NCBI GenBank assembly: GCA_035266845.1
Contig: DATFMP010000081.1
Location: forward strand, 1 to 40,821
Direction: 5' to 3'
Length of the DNA stretch: 40,821 bases
Source: DATFMP01 sp035266845
GTDB lineage: Bacteria > SAR324 > JACQKK01
The translations under genes and the position numbers were made by a program. A model generated the notes under the pieces. The model had not been told where the DNA came from, made no database searches, and was given only the letters and a program-made list of their open reading frames with translations. Shown in pieces: positions 30,324-38,311 of the stretch; position 1 is the stretch's first letter, and the number at the start of each line of letters is the position of its first letter.

Positions 30324-31385
30324 ATGCTGTCCGAACTGCGCAAACGCGCGCGCAAAGCCGGCCTGACGCCGGGCACCATCGTGTTCGCCGGCGAGCAGCG
30401 CACCGACCGCGTACGGATCACCGTCACCGACTTCGACCAGGCCTCCCTGGACGAGGTGGAGGTGGCCCATCCGGACGACTGCGCCCACTACCGCGATTCG
30501 GGCACGACCTCCTGGATCGACGTGGTGGGCCTGCACGACGTGGATCTGCTGGAGCGGCTGGGCGGCATCTTCTCCATCCACTCGCTCGTGCTGGAGGACA
30601 TCGCGCACCCGGGCCAGCGGGCCAAGCTGGAGGACCACGAGGACTATCTGTACATCGTGGTGCGTGCCGTCACGCCTGACGCCGAGAGCGAGCAGGAGGA
30701 GGAGCAGGTGAGCCTGATCGTGGGCCGCAACTACCTGCTCACCTTCCGCGAGCGCCCCAGCACCCTGTTCGATGCGGTGCGCCAGCGCATCCGCGCCAGC
30801 CGCGGCCGCGTGCGGCGCAGCGGCGTGGACTACCTGGCCTATGCCCTGCTCGATGCCGTGGTGGACCAGTACTTCGTGGTGCTGGAGGACATCGGGGAGG
30901 CCCTGGAGGACATGGAGGAGGTGCTGCTGACGGACCCTGGCCCGGAGTGCCTGGAGGCCCTGCACGAGCTGCGCAAGCAGGTGCTGACCGTGCGGCGGGC
31001 GGTCTGGCCCGTGCGCGACATGCTCAATGCGGTGATGCGGGGCGAATCGGAGCTGTTCGATGCCGCCACGCTGCCCTATTTGCGCGACCTGCAGGACCAC
31101 ACCCTGCACGTGATGGACATCGTGGAGAACTTCCGCGAGATGCAGACCAGCCTGATGGAGGTCTACCTGTCCTCCATCAGCCAGCGCACCAACGAGGTGA
31201 TGAAGGTGCTCACCATCATCGCCACCATCTTCATCCCGCTCACGTTCGCCGCAGGCGTCTACGGCATGAACTTCGAGCACATGCCGGAGCTGCACTGGCG
31301 CTGGGGCTACGGGGCCTTCTGGGTCGTGATAGCCGCGGTCACGGCCGTGCAGGTGTACTTCATGCGCCGCAAGCACTGGCTGTGA
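30324..31385 (+). CDS. corA: CorA-type magnesium/cobalt transporter
   Basis: The 353-residue protein starts at an ATG with GGAGGAG 8 nt upstream. The cytoplasmic alpha/beta domain (about residues 1-250) includes GIFSIHSLVLEDIAHPGQRA and DHEDYLYIVVRAVTPDAESE. The long stalk helix precedes the first membrane segment. The selectivity signature YGMNFEHMPEL follows the first transmembrane helix (IIATIFIPLTFAAGVYGMNF). The second helix (WVVIAAVTAVQVYFMRRK) ends with the basic tail. CorA pentamers admit Mg2+ down the membrane potential and close at high internal magnesium. Ion preference cannot be told from sequence. Three hairpins lie between this gene and the convergent glgB. Confidence 0.95.
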   Translation: MLSELRKRARKAGLTPGTIVFAGEQRTDRVRITVTDFDQASLDEVEVAHPDDCAHYRDSGTTSWIDVVGLHDVDLLERLGGIFSIHSLVLEDIAHPGQRAKLEDHEDYLYIVVRAVTPDAESEQEEEQVSLIVGRNYLLTFRERPSTLFDAVRQRIRASRGRVRRSGVDYLAYALLDAVVDQYFVVLEDIGEALEDMEEVLLTDPGPECLEALHELRKQVLTVRRAVWPVRDMLNAVMRGESELFDAATLPYLRDLQDHTLHVMDIVENFREMQTSLMEVYLSSISQRTNEVMKVLTIIATIFIPLTFAAGVYGMNFEHMPELHWRWGYGAFWVVIAAVTAVQVYFMRRKHWL

Positions 31386-31433
31386 ACAGCCGCCCATCCC
31401 AGGCGCTGCCTTAAGAACTACAAGACAGCCACT

Positions 31434-31554
31434 GCGGGGGCCGAGGGCCCCCGCTCCCCCAATACGCATCCTGACCAAGGCCGGCGCGCTCCCGCCCACA
31501 AACAGGGTCCAGGGAGCCCCGCTCCCTGGTGGGGGTATGGGGGCAAAGCCCCCA
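31434..31554. terminator. Three consecutive hairpins between convergent corA and glgB (family B)
   Basis: GCGGGGGCC/GGCCCCCGC (31434-31454), CCAGGGAGC/GCTCCCTGG (31509-31529) and TGGGGGC/GCCCCCA (31538-31554) are perfect 9-, 9- and 7-bp stems with 3-nt loops. The element shares its plan with copies at 6225-6369, 13115-13217, 14526-14666 and 14721-14853. Position between two 3' ends makes a bidirectional terminator plausible; T-runs are absent. Confidence 0.6.
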
Positions 31555-31581
31555 GGTCGCTCCTGCCTTTCGAAACGGTGC

Positions 31582-33873
31582 CTAATCCTCCCGCGGGGAG
31601 CGAAACCACACCGTGGACAGGGGCGGCAGCACCAGCGACGCCGAGCAGGGCAGCCCGTGCCAGGGCTCGTCCCCGGCCTTCACCGCGCCCATGTTGCCCT
31701 GGCCGCTGCCGCCGTAGATCTCGGCATCGGTGTTGAGCACTTCATCCCACCGCCCGGCACGGGGCAGGCCCACGCGGTAGCCCTCGCGCGGCACGGGGGA
31801 GAGGTTGCACACGCACACCAGCTCGCGCCCGCTGCCCGGCGCGATGCGGCGGAACGAGATCACGTTGCTGTCTGCGTCCTGCGCATCGATCCAGCGGAAG
31901 CTCTCCGACTCGCTGTCCGCCTCCCAGAGCGCGGGCTCGTCGCGATAGAGCCGGTTCAGGTCGCGCATCAGGGTCTGCAGGCCCAGGTGATCGGGCTCGT
32001 GCAGCAGGTGCCAGTCCAGGCTCGTCTCGTGGTTCCACTCGCGCCACTGGCCGAACTCCCCACCCATGAACAGCAGCTTGCGCCCAGGATGGGCCCACAT
32101 GTAGCCATACAGCGAGCGCAGGTTGGCGAACTTCTGCCAGCGGTCGCCGGGCATCTTGTCCAGCATCGAGCGCTTCCCGTGCACCACCTCGTCGTGGGAG
32201 AAGGGCAGGATGAAGTTCTCGCTCCAGGCATACAGCAGCCCGAAGGTGAGGTTGTTGTGGTGCCAGCGCCGGTGCACGGACTCCTTGCTGAAGTACAGCA
32301 GCGTGTCGTGCATCCAGCCCATGTTCCACTTGAAGCCGAAGCCCAGCCCGCCCACGTAGGTGGGGCGGCTCACCCCGGGCCAGGCGGTGGATTCCTCCGC
32401 CACCATCAGCATGCCCGGGTGCCGGGCATGGCTGATCTCGTTGAGCGTCTTGAGGAAGGTGATGGCGGCCAGGTTCTCGCGCCCGCCGTGGACGTTGGGC
32501 ATCCATTCGCCCGCCTTGCGGCTGTAGTCCAGGTACAGCATGGAGGCCACGGCATCCAGGCGCAGTCCGTCGATGTGGAAGGAGTCCATCCAGTACAGCG
32601 CGCTGCCCAGCAGGAAGTTCACCACCTCGGCGCGGCCGTAGTTGAAGATGTAGGTGTGCCAGTCCGGGTGCTCGCCCAGCCGCGGATCCAAGTGCTCGTA
32701 GAGCGCCGTGCCATCGAAGCGGCCCAGGGCGAAGTCGTCCTTGGGAAAGTGCGCGGGCACCCAGTCCAGCAGCACCCCGATGCCCTGCTGGTGCAGGTAA
32801 TCCACCAGGTAGCGCAGGTCGTCCGGCGAGCCGAAGCGGGCCGTGGGCGCGAAGTACGAGCCCACCTGGTAGCCCCAGGAGGGGCCGTAGGGATGCTCCG
32901 TGATCGGCAACAGCTCGATATGGGTGAAGCCCAGCCCCTTCACGTAGTCCGCCAGCGGCTCGGCCAGTTCGCGATAGGTCAGCGGCACCTCGCCGTGCTC
33001 CCCCTTGCGGCGCCACGAGCCCAGGTGCAGCTCGTAAATGGAGAGCGGCTGGTGGAGTTGGTCCCACTGCGCGCGCCGCGCCATCCAGGCGTCGTCGCCA
33101 AAGCGGTGGGTGGGCTGGTGGATCAGCGATGCCGTGGCGGGCGGAGCCTCCGTGGCATTGGCGTAGGGATCGGCCTTGAGGAACAGGCGCCCGCCGGCCC
33201 CGCGCAGCTCGAACTTGTAGCGCTGGCCGGCCTGCAGGCCGGGGATGAACAGCTCCCACACGCCTGAGCCGCCCAGCACGCGCATGGGGTGGCGGCGGCC
33301 ATCCCAGTCGTTGAACTCGCCCACCACGCTCACGCCGCGGGCGTTGGGCGCCCACACGGCGAAGGCCACACCCTGCACGCCGTCGTGTTCCATCAGGTGG
33401 GCACCGAGCTTCTCGTAGATGCGCTCGTGACGGCCCTGGCCGAACAGGTGCAGGTCCAGCTCGCCCAGGGTGGGCCAGAACCGGTACGGATCGTCGTAGG
33501 CCGCCGTCACACCGCCGGGCCAGCTCACCTCCAGCCGGTAGCGCACGGGCTCCCCCGCCTCGGCCGCGCCGGACTTGGGCAGCCACGCCTCGAACAGCCC
33601 GCCCACATGCACGCGTGGCATGTCCAGCGCGGGGCCGTCCGGCAGCAGCACGCGCATGGCCTGGGCATCGGGCCGGAAGGCGCGCACCACGCGGCCCTCG
33701 GGCGTGTCGTGCAGACCCAGCAGCGTGTGCGGGTCGCCATGCTCCAGGGCCATCAGGCGGGCCACGGCCTGTTGGTCCACCGCGGGGTGCGCGGCTGGAG
33801 CGCCCGCGCGGCGCCGCGAGGGCGCTCGCGGAGGGGCAGGGATGGATGGGGCTTGCTTCGGTTTTCGGGCCAT
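31582..33873 (-). CDS. glgB: 1,4-alpha-glucan branching enzyme (GH13)
   Basis: The 763-residue protein has the full bacterial GlgB plan. A basic Pro/Ala-rich N-terminus precedes the N1 domain (HGDPHTLLGLHDTPEGRVVR). The CBM48 domain is FAVWAPNARGVSVVGEFNDW near residue 170. The catalytic barrel has the four regions DWVPAHFP, GLRLDAVASMLYLDYSR (nucleophile Asp), MVAEESTAWPG (acid/base Glu) and FSHDEVVHGKRSML. The all-beta C-terminal domain ends WFRSPRED. It transfers short alpha-1,4 chains to 6-positions to branch glycogen. It is the last gene of the minus-strand cluster, 41 bp after the GH57 gene. No good ribosome binding site precedes the ATG. Confidence 0.97.
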   Translation of the reverse strand: MARKPKQAPSIPAPPRAPSRRRAGAPAAHPAVDQQAVARLMALEHGDPHTLLGLHDTPEGRVVRAFRPDAQAMRVLLPDGPALDMPRVHVGGLFEAWLPKSGAAEAGEPVRYRLEVSWPGGVTAAYDDPYRFWPTLGELDLHLFGQGRHERIYEKLGAHLMEHDGVQGVAFAVWAPNARGVSVVGEFNDWDGRRHPMRVLGGSGVWELFIPGLQAGQRYKFELRGAGGRLFLKADPYANATEAPPATASLIHQPTHRFGDDAWMARRAQWDQLHQPLSIYELHLGSWRRKGEHGEVPLTYRELAEPLADYVKGLGFTHIELLPITEHPYGPSWGYQVGSYFAPTARFGSPDDLRYLVDYLHQQGIGVLLDWVPAHFPKDDFALGRFDGTALYEHLDPRLGEHPDWHTYIFNYGRAEVVNFLLGSALYWMDSFHIDGLRLDAVASMLYLDYSRKAGEWMPNVHGGRENLAAITFLKTLNEISHARHPGMLMVAEESTAWPGVSRPTYVGGLGFGFKWNMGWMHDTLLYFSKESVHRRWHHNNLTFGLLYAWSENFILPFSHDEVVHGKRSMLDKMPGDRWQKFANLRSLYGYMWAHPGRKLLFMGGEFGQWREWNHETSLDWHLLHEPDHLGLQTLMRDLNRLYRDEPALWEADSESESFRWIDAQDADSNVISFRRIAPGSGRELVCVCNLSPVPREGYRVGLPRAGRWDEVLNTDAEIYGGSGQGNMGAVKAGDEPWHGLPCSASLVLPPLSTVWFRSPRED

Positions 33874-33914
33874 AAGTCAAGCCTGGGCCGGACGGAGCCG
33901 GCGCTGCGTTGGGT

Positions 33915-36362
33915 TCAGGCGGTCTGGGCGGCGGGCGGCGCCTCGGTGAGCACGCGCGGCGCCAGGCCCAAGGCCAGGCCCAGATCGCGGACGGTGGGGG
34001 TGACGGTCACACCGTTCTCCGCCACTCCCAGGTAGAGAAGCTCCTGGGCACGGTCGTAGGCCCCGTGCAGCCGCAGGCGCTGGGCCAGCGTCAGGAGGGT
34101 GCTGGCGGTCTGCCAGTGGCTCTCGTCGTTCTGCGCCACGGCCAGTTCCACGGCCCCGGCCAGCATGGTGCCGAACAGGCGGCCCACCGCCTCGGTATCC
34201 AGCTTGTAGCCCAGCCGCTCCGCCTCCGCGGCCATCTCCAGGGCGCGCTGATAGACGGCCGGGTCCTGGCTCTCCTGCTGGGCGCGGATCTCCTGCTCGA
34301 AGCGCGAGCTCATGGTGTATTCCGCCGCCGTGCGCAGCTCCCAGGGCAGCTCCAGGCCCGCCTGCCGCAGCATCTCGAAGGTGTGGCGGTTGTCGTCGTA
34401 GAGTTGGGCGTAGTGATCCGCGAAGCGGTGCACCAGATTGCCGAAGACGGTGGCGGCGATGCGGCGGCGGGCGCCGGGCAGCACGTGCTCCAGCCCGAAC
34501 TCGTCCGGCCCGAACTGCTTGGCCACCGTGCGCAGGATGACGGGCAGCGAGGCGGAGGCAAAGTCCGACCAGATGCGACGCGCCGCCGAGCGCATGCGCG
34601 GCATCCCCGGGAAGGGCCGCAGCACGCAGTAGAAGTCGATCCCGCCGAAGTGCATGGCAGCCAGCGCGAAGTCGTGACGGCGGCCCGTGGCGCAGCTCTC
34701 CAGCCTGATGCGGCAGGTGGCCAGGGTCAGGCGGTCGCGCGCCTCGCGTCGGTACTCCTCCAGGTGCACCTCGTACCCGGCCGTCTCCAGCCGTTCGTTC
34801 TCACCATCCACCAGCGAGGCGATGGCCAGGTGCGCCGCCACGCTGCGGGGCGTGACGCGGGAGTGATCCACGAAGCGGCGAAAGATATCCGCGCCGTTGC
34901 CCATCTCCTGGATGTTGCTCTCGGCCCGCGCCAGGATCTCCAGAAACGACGGCCGCGGGGGCGTGATGCCCAGGTCCAGCAGATCGTCCATCAGCCGCCC
35001 GGCATACTTCAGCACCTGCACCGTCTCGATGCCGGAGATGTCGTTGAAGAACCAGCCGCAGCTCGTGTACATCAGCATGGCCTGACGCTGCATCTCCAGC
35101 AGCGTCAGCGCGCGCTCCTGCTCCTCCGCGCTGAGCGGCTTGCGCGCCAGCGGCGCGAGGAACGCCTCCCGGTCGCGCAGGCGATCCAGCACCAGCGCGA
35201 TGTAGGCATCGCGCGCGGCCCAGGGATCCAGGAACAGCTCGCCGCCCTGCTCCATGAACACGGTGGCGGCAAAGTCCCGCAGGTAGTCCAGGGCCTCGCG
35301 CAGCGGCGTGCGCCACTGCTGGGTCCAGCCCTCCTGCCCGCCGGTGTGGCAGCCGCAATCCCAGTACCAGCGCCCCACGCCGTGGGCGCAGCTCCAGGAG
35401 GTGCCCTCATTGTTGGGCCCGGGCTTGAGCTCCACCTCCCACTCGGGCGGGTGGTGCGCCAGGAATTGCCCGTAGTTGGTGGGCGCCAGGCCCTGCCGCT
35501 CCGCCTCGATCTCCAGGGCATGGGCCAGGGTGCGGTCGCCGAACTTGGTGTGGTGTCCGTAGCTCTCGCCGTCCGTGGCGGCGTGCACCAGCAGGTGGTC
35601 CCCGTGCACCGCGTGGCGCAGGCGTTCCACGAAGGCCTGGCTGGAGGCCAGCCCGCCCTCGAAGGCCACCGAGCGCGCGATGGCGCCGTCGTAGAAGAAC
35701 AGGGCCAGCGAGCGCCCGGAACCGTCCGGATGGAACCAGCGGTAGGCACGGCCCGGCTCGATGCTGCCGTCCGCCACGCTGTGCCAGGCGTCCTGGCCGG
35801 CGCCCAACGGCCGCACGCGCTCCGCCTGATAGGGAGAGAGGAGGGTGTAGCGCAGTCCCTCGTCGATCAGCGTGCCCAGCACATGGGCATTGCAGGCGGT
35901 TTCCGGCAGCCACATCGCCTCCGGCTCGCGCCCGAAGCGGTGCCGGAAGTCCGCCAGGCCCCAGCGCACCTGGGTGATGCGGTCGCGCTCGTTGCACAGG
36001 GGCAGGATCATGTGGTTATACGCCTGGGCGATGGCGTTGCCGTGCCCCTCGCGCTTGCTGGCGCTGTCGCGGTCCGCCTGCAGGATGCGCTGGTAGGTGA
36101 GCGCGTCGTGCTTCTCCAGCCAGGACAGCAGGGTGGGCCCGAAGTTGAAGCTGATGTTGCGGTAGTTGTTGACGATGCGCTCCACGCGCCCGTAGGCATC
36201 CACGATGCGCGCGTAGGCATTGGGCCGGTAGCACTCGGCCAGGATGCGCGCGTTCCAGTCCGGGAACGGCGCCGCGCTGGGCTCCCCGTCGATATACTCG
36301 GTCCAGGGATTCTCCCGCGGCGGCTGGTAGAAGTGCCCGTGGATCGCCAGCGGTGTCGTCAT
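33915..36362 (-). CDS. GH57 family protein with DUF3536 domain
   Basis: The 815-residue protein opens TTPLAIHGHFYQPPRENPWT, containing the GH57 HxHxYQP motif. MWLPETACNAHVLGTLIDEG near residue 150 supplies the catalytic Glu of region 3, and HAATDGESYGHHTKFGDR near residue 260 the acidic pair of region 4. The C-terminal half (from about residue 320) is the DUF3536 region. Relatives are alpha-amylase or branching-type enzymes; this subgroup is untested as far as I know. Its ATG overlaps the treZ stop codon (ATGA), so it is translationally coupled to trehalose release. A role in trimming or remodelling alpha-glucan in this cluster is a reasonable inference. Confidence 0.9.
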   Translation of the reverse strand: MTTPLAIHGHFYQPPRENPWTEYIDGEPSAAPFPDWNARILAECYRPNAYARIVDAYGRVERIVNNYRNISFNFGPTLLSWLEKHDALTYQRILQADRDSASKREGHGNAIAQAYNHMILPLCNERDRITQVRWGLADFRHRFGREPEAMWLPETACNAHVLGTLIDEGLRYTLLSPYQAERVRPLGAGQDAWHSVADGSIEPGRAYRWFHPDGSGRSLALFFYDGAIARSVAFEGGLASSQAFVERLRHAVHGDHLLVHAATDGESYGHHTKFGDRTLAHALEIEAERQGLAPTNYGQFLAHHPPEWEVELKPGPNNEGTSWSCAHGVGRWYWDCGCHTGGQEGWTQQWRTPLREALDYLRDFAATVFMEQGGELFLDPWAARDAYIALVLDRLRDREAFLAPLARKPLSAEEQERALTLLEMQRQAMLMYTSCGWFFNDISGIETVQVLKYAGRLMDDLLDLGITPPRPSFLEILARAESNIQEMGNGADIFRRFVDHSRVTPRSVAAHLAIASLVDGENERLETAGYEVHLEEYRREARDRLTLATCRIRLESCATGRRHDFALAAMHFGGIDFYCVLRPFPGMPRMRSAARRIWSDFASASLPVILRTVAKQFGPDEFGLEHVLPGARRRIAATVFGNLVHRFADHYAQLYDDNRHTFEMLRQAGLELPWELRTAAEYTMSSRFEQEIRAQQESQDPAVYQRALEMAAEAERLGYKLDTEAVGRLFGTMLAGAVELAVAQNDESHWQTASTLLTLAQRLRLHGAYDRAQELLYLGVAENGVTVTPTVRDLGLALGLAPRVLTEAPPAAQTA

Positions 36363-38275
36363 GCCCTCACCTCCCCGTCCCGTTGCGGCGCATTGAGATA
36401 CAGCACTGCCTGCCAGGGCCCCAGCTCCGCCTCGCCATGGGCGGCGGCACCCAGCGCCACGGGCGGTTCAGGCGGGGTACCCGGCCCACCGTAGGCCGCA
36501 TCCCCACTCCACAGCGCGCGGTGCCAGGCATTGCCCGTCGCGGGCAGGGGCACCCGCACCGGCGCCGCGCTCAGGTTGCAGGCCAGCAGCGCCGCACCCC
36601 CGCCCACGGGATCGCCCCGCTCCAGCACCAGCCAGCGCAGGGTCTCGTGACCCGACGCGCGGGTATGCGCCTTGTCGCAGTTGTGCAGGCTGGGCTCCGC
36701 GGCGCGCAGCCGCAGCAGGTCGCCATAGAAGCGCAGCAGGCCCGCGTGAGGCTGGCGCTCGCGCTCCTCGCGGCGCAGCCGGCTCTCGGCAAAGGTGCCC
36801 GGCGCCTGGGGATCGGCGAAGGCCGCGCCGTTCTGCAGCGATTCCATCTCGCGGCGCCGGCCCTCCGTGACCGCCCGGCCCAGGGCCGCGTCGCCGTGGC
36901 TGGTGAAGTAGTGGAAGGGCGAGCGCGCCCCCCACTCCTGGCCCATGAACAGCAGCGGCAGGTTGGGCGCGCAGAGCAGCAACGCCGCGGCCAGCTTCTC
37001 CGCCTCCGGGGGCACCAGCGTGCCCAGGCGCCGCCCCAGACTGGCGTTGGCCACCTGGTCGTGGTTCTGCACGGCCACCACGAACTGCCGGCCCGGCCGC
37101 GCCACGGAGGCGTTGCCATGCCGCCGGGCCCGGTAGCGCGAATAGGCGCCGTCGTACACGAAGCCCCGCTCCAGGGCCTTGCACAGGTCGGCCACGCGGC
37201 CGAAATCGCCGAAGTAGCCCTGTCGCGACCCGGTGAGCAGGGCGTGCTGGGCGTGGTGAAAGTCGTCGCTCCACTGGGCGTCCAGGCCCCAGCCGCCCAG
37301 CTCGTGCGGGTCGATCACGCGCGTGTCGTTGAGGTCGCTCTCCGCGATGAGCCAGGCCAGGCGGCCCAGGCGGCGCGCCTGCTCGTGGAAGGCCTCCGCC
37401 ACGGCGGCGAGGATGTGCCGCGCGCCGAAGTCGAAGATGCCGTGGATGGCGTCCAGGCGCAGGCCGTCCACGTGGTACTCCGTGAGCCAGTACAGGGCGT
37501 TGTCGATGAAGTGCCGCCGCACGGGGTCGCAGTCCCGGTCGTCGAAGTTCAGCGCGTCGCCCCAGGGCGTGTGGTAGCGGTGCGAGAAGTAAGGCCCGTA
37601 CTGGCCCAGGTAGTTCCCCTCCGGCCCCAGGTGGTTGTAGACGACGTCCAGGATCACGGCCAGCCCACGGGCGTGGCAGGCGTCCACCAGGCGCTTCAGG
37701 CCCTCCGGCCCACCGTAGCTGTGCTGGGGCGCATAGAGGTGCGCGCCGTCGTAGCCCCAGTTGCGCTCGCCGGGGAACTGCGCCACCGGCATCAGCTCGA
37801 TGGCCGTCACGCCCAGCGCGGCCAGCTCGTCCAGGTGGCCGATGACCGCCGCGAAGGTGCCCGCCTCCGTGAAGGTGCCCACGTGCAGCTCGTAGAACAC
37901 GAGCCGCTCCAGGGGCAGCCCGCGCCAGTTGCCGTCCGTCCAGGCGAAAGCGTCCGGATCCACCACCCGCGAGGGCCCGTGCACGCCGTGGGCCTGCCAG
38001 CGGGACACCGGGTCCGGCAGCGGCGGGCCGCCGTCCAGGCGGAAGGCATAGTCGCTGCCCGCGGGCACACCGGGTACGACGGCCTCGTACACGCCCTCGC
38101 AGACCGTCTCCAGCGGCGCGACCATGCCCTCGGCCTGCGGAAACACCGCCTGCACCCGCCGGGCCCGCGGGGCCCACACGCGCAGCGACACGGCGCCGTC
38201 CGGACGCGGATTCGCGCCATAGGACAGCCGCCACAGGTCGGGCGTCGCAAGGGGTGCGGCAGGGTGCATGGGCAT
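36359..38275 (-). CDS. treZ: Malto-oligosyltrehalose trehalohydrolase
   Basis: From the ATG at 38275 the protein has 638 residues; a GTG at 38305 is an alternative. The N-terminal beta domain contains VSLRVWAPRARRVQAVFPQA. The GH13 barrel motifs are LDVVYNHLGPEGNYL, DGLRLDAIHGIFDF (nucleophile Asp), WLIAESDLNDTRV (acid Glu) and VAVQNHDQVANASLG. ELHVGTFTEAGTF and QYGPYFSHRYHTPWGDALNF are typical of TreZ rather than of branching or debranching enzymes. It hydrolyses the alpha-1,4 bond next to the terminal trehalosyl unit to release trehalose. The usual partner treY is not within the window and may lie beyond the right edge or elsewhere. It is followed with a 4-bp overlap by the GH57 gene. Confidence 0.95.
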   Translation of the reverse strand: MPMHPAAPLATPDLWRLSYGANPRPDGAVSLRVWAPRARRVQAVFPQAEGMVAPLETVCEGVYEAVVPGVPAGSDYAFRLDGGPPLPDPVSRWQAHGVHGPSRVVDPDAFAWTDGNWRGLPLERLVFYELHVGTFTEAGTFAAVIGHLDELAALGVTAIELMPVAQFPGERNWGYDGAHLYAPQHSYGGPEGLKRLVDACHARGLAVILDVVYNHLGPEGNYLGQYGPYFSHRYHTPWGDALNFDDRDCDPVRRHFIDNALYWLTEYHVDGLRLDAIHGIFDFGARHILAAVAEAFHEQARRLGRLAWLIAESDLNDTRVIDPHELGGWGLDAQWSDDFHHAQHALLTGSRQGYFGDFGRVADLCKALERGFVYDGAYSRYRARRHGNASVARPGRQFVVAVQNHDQVANASLGRRLGTLVPPEAEKLAAALLLCAPNLPLLFMGQEWGARSPFHYFTSHGDAALGRAVTEGRRREMESLQNGAAFADPQAPGTFAESRLRREERERQPHAGLLRFYGDLLRLRAAEPSLHNCDKAHTRASGHETLRWLVLERGDPVGGGAALLACNLSAAPVRVPLPATGNAWHRALWSGDAAYGGPGTPPEPPVALGAAAHGEAELGPWQAVLYLNAPQRDGEVRA

Positions 38276-38311
38276 CACTCTCGGGGCACGGGGCCGTGCG
38301 GCCACCGTGCC

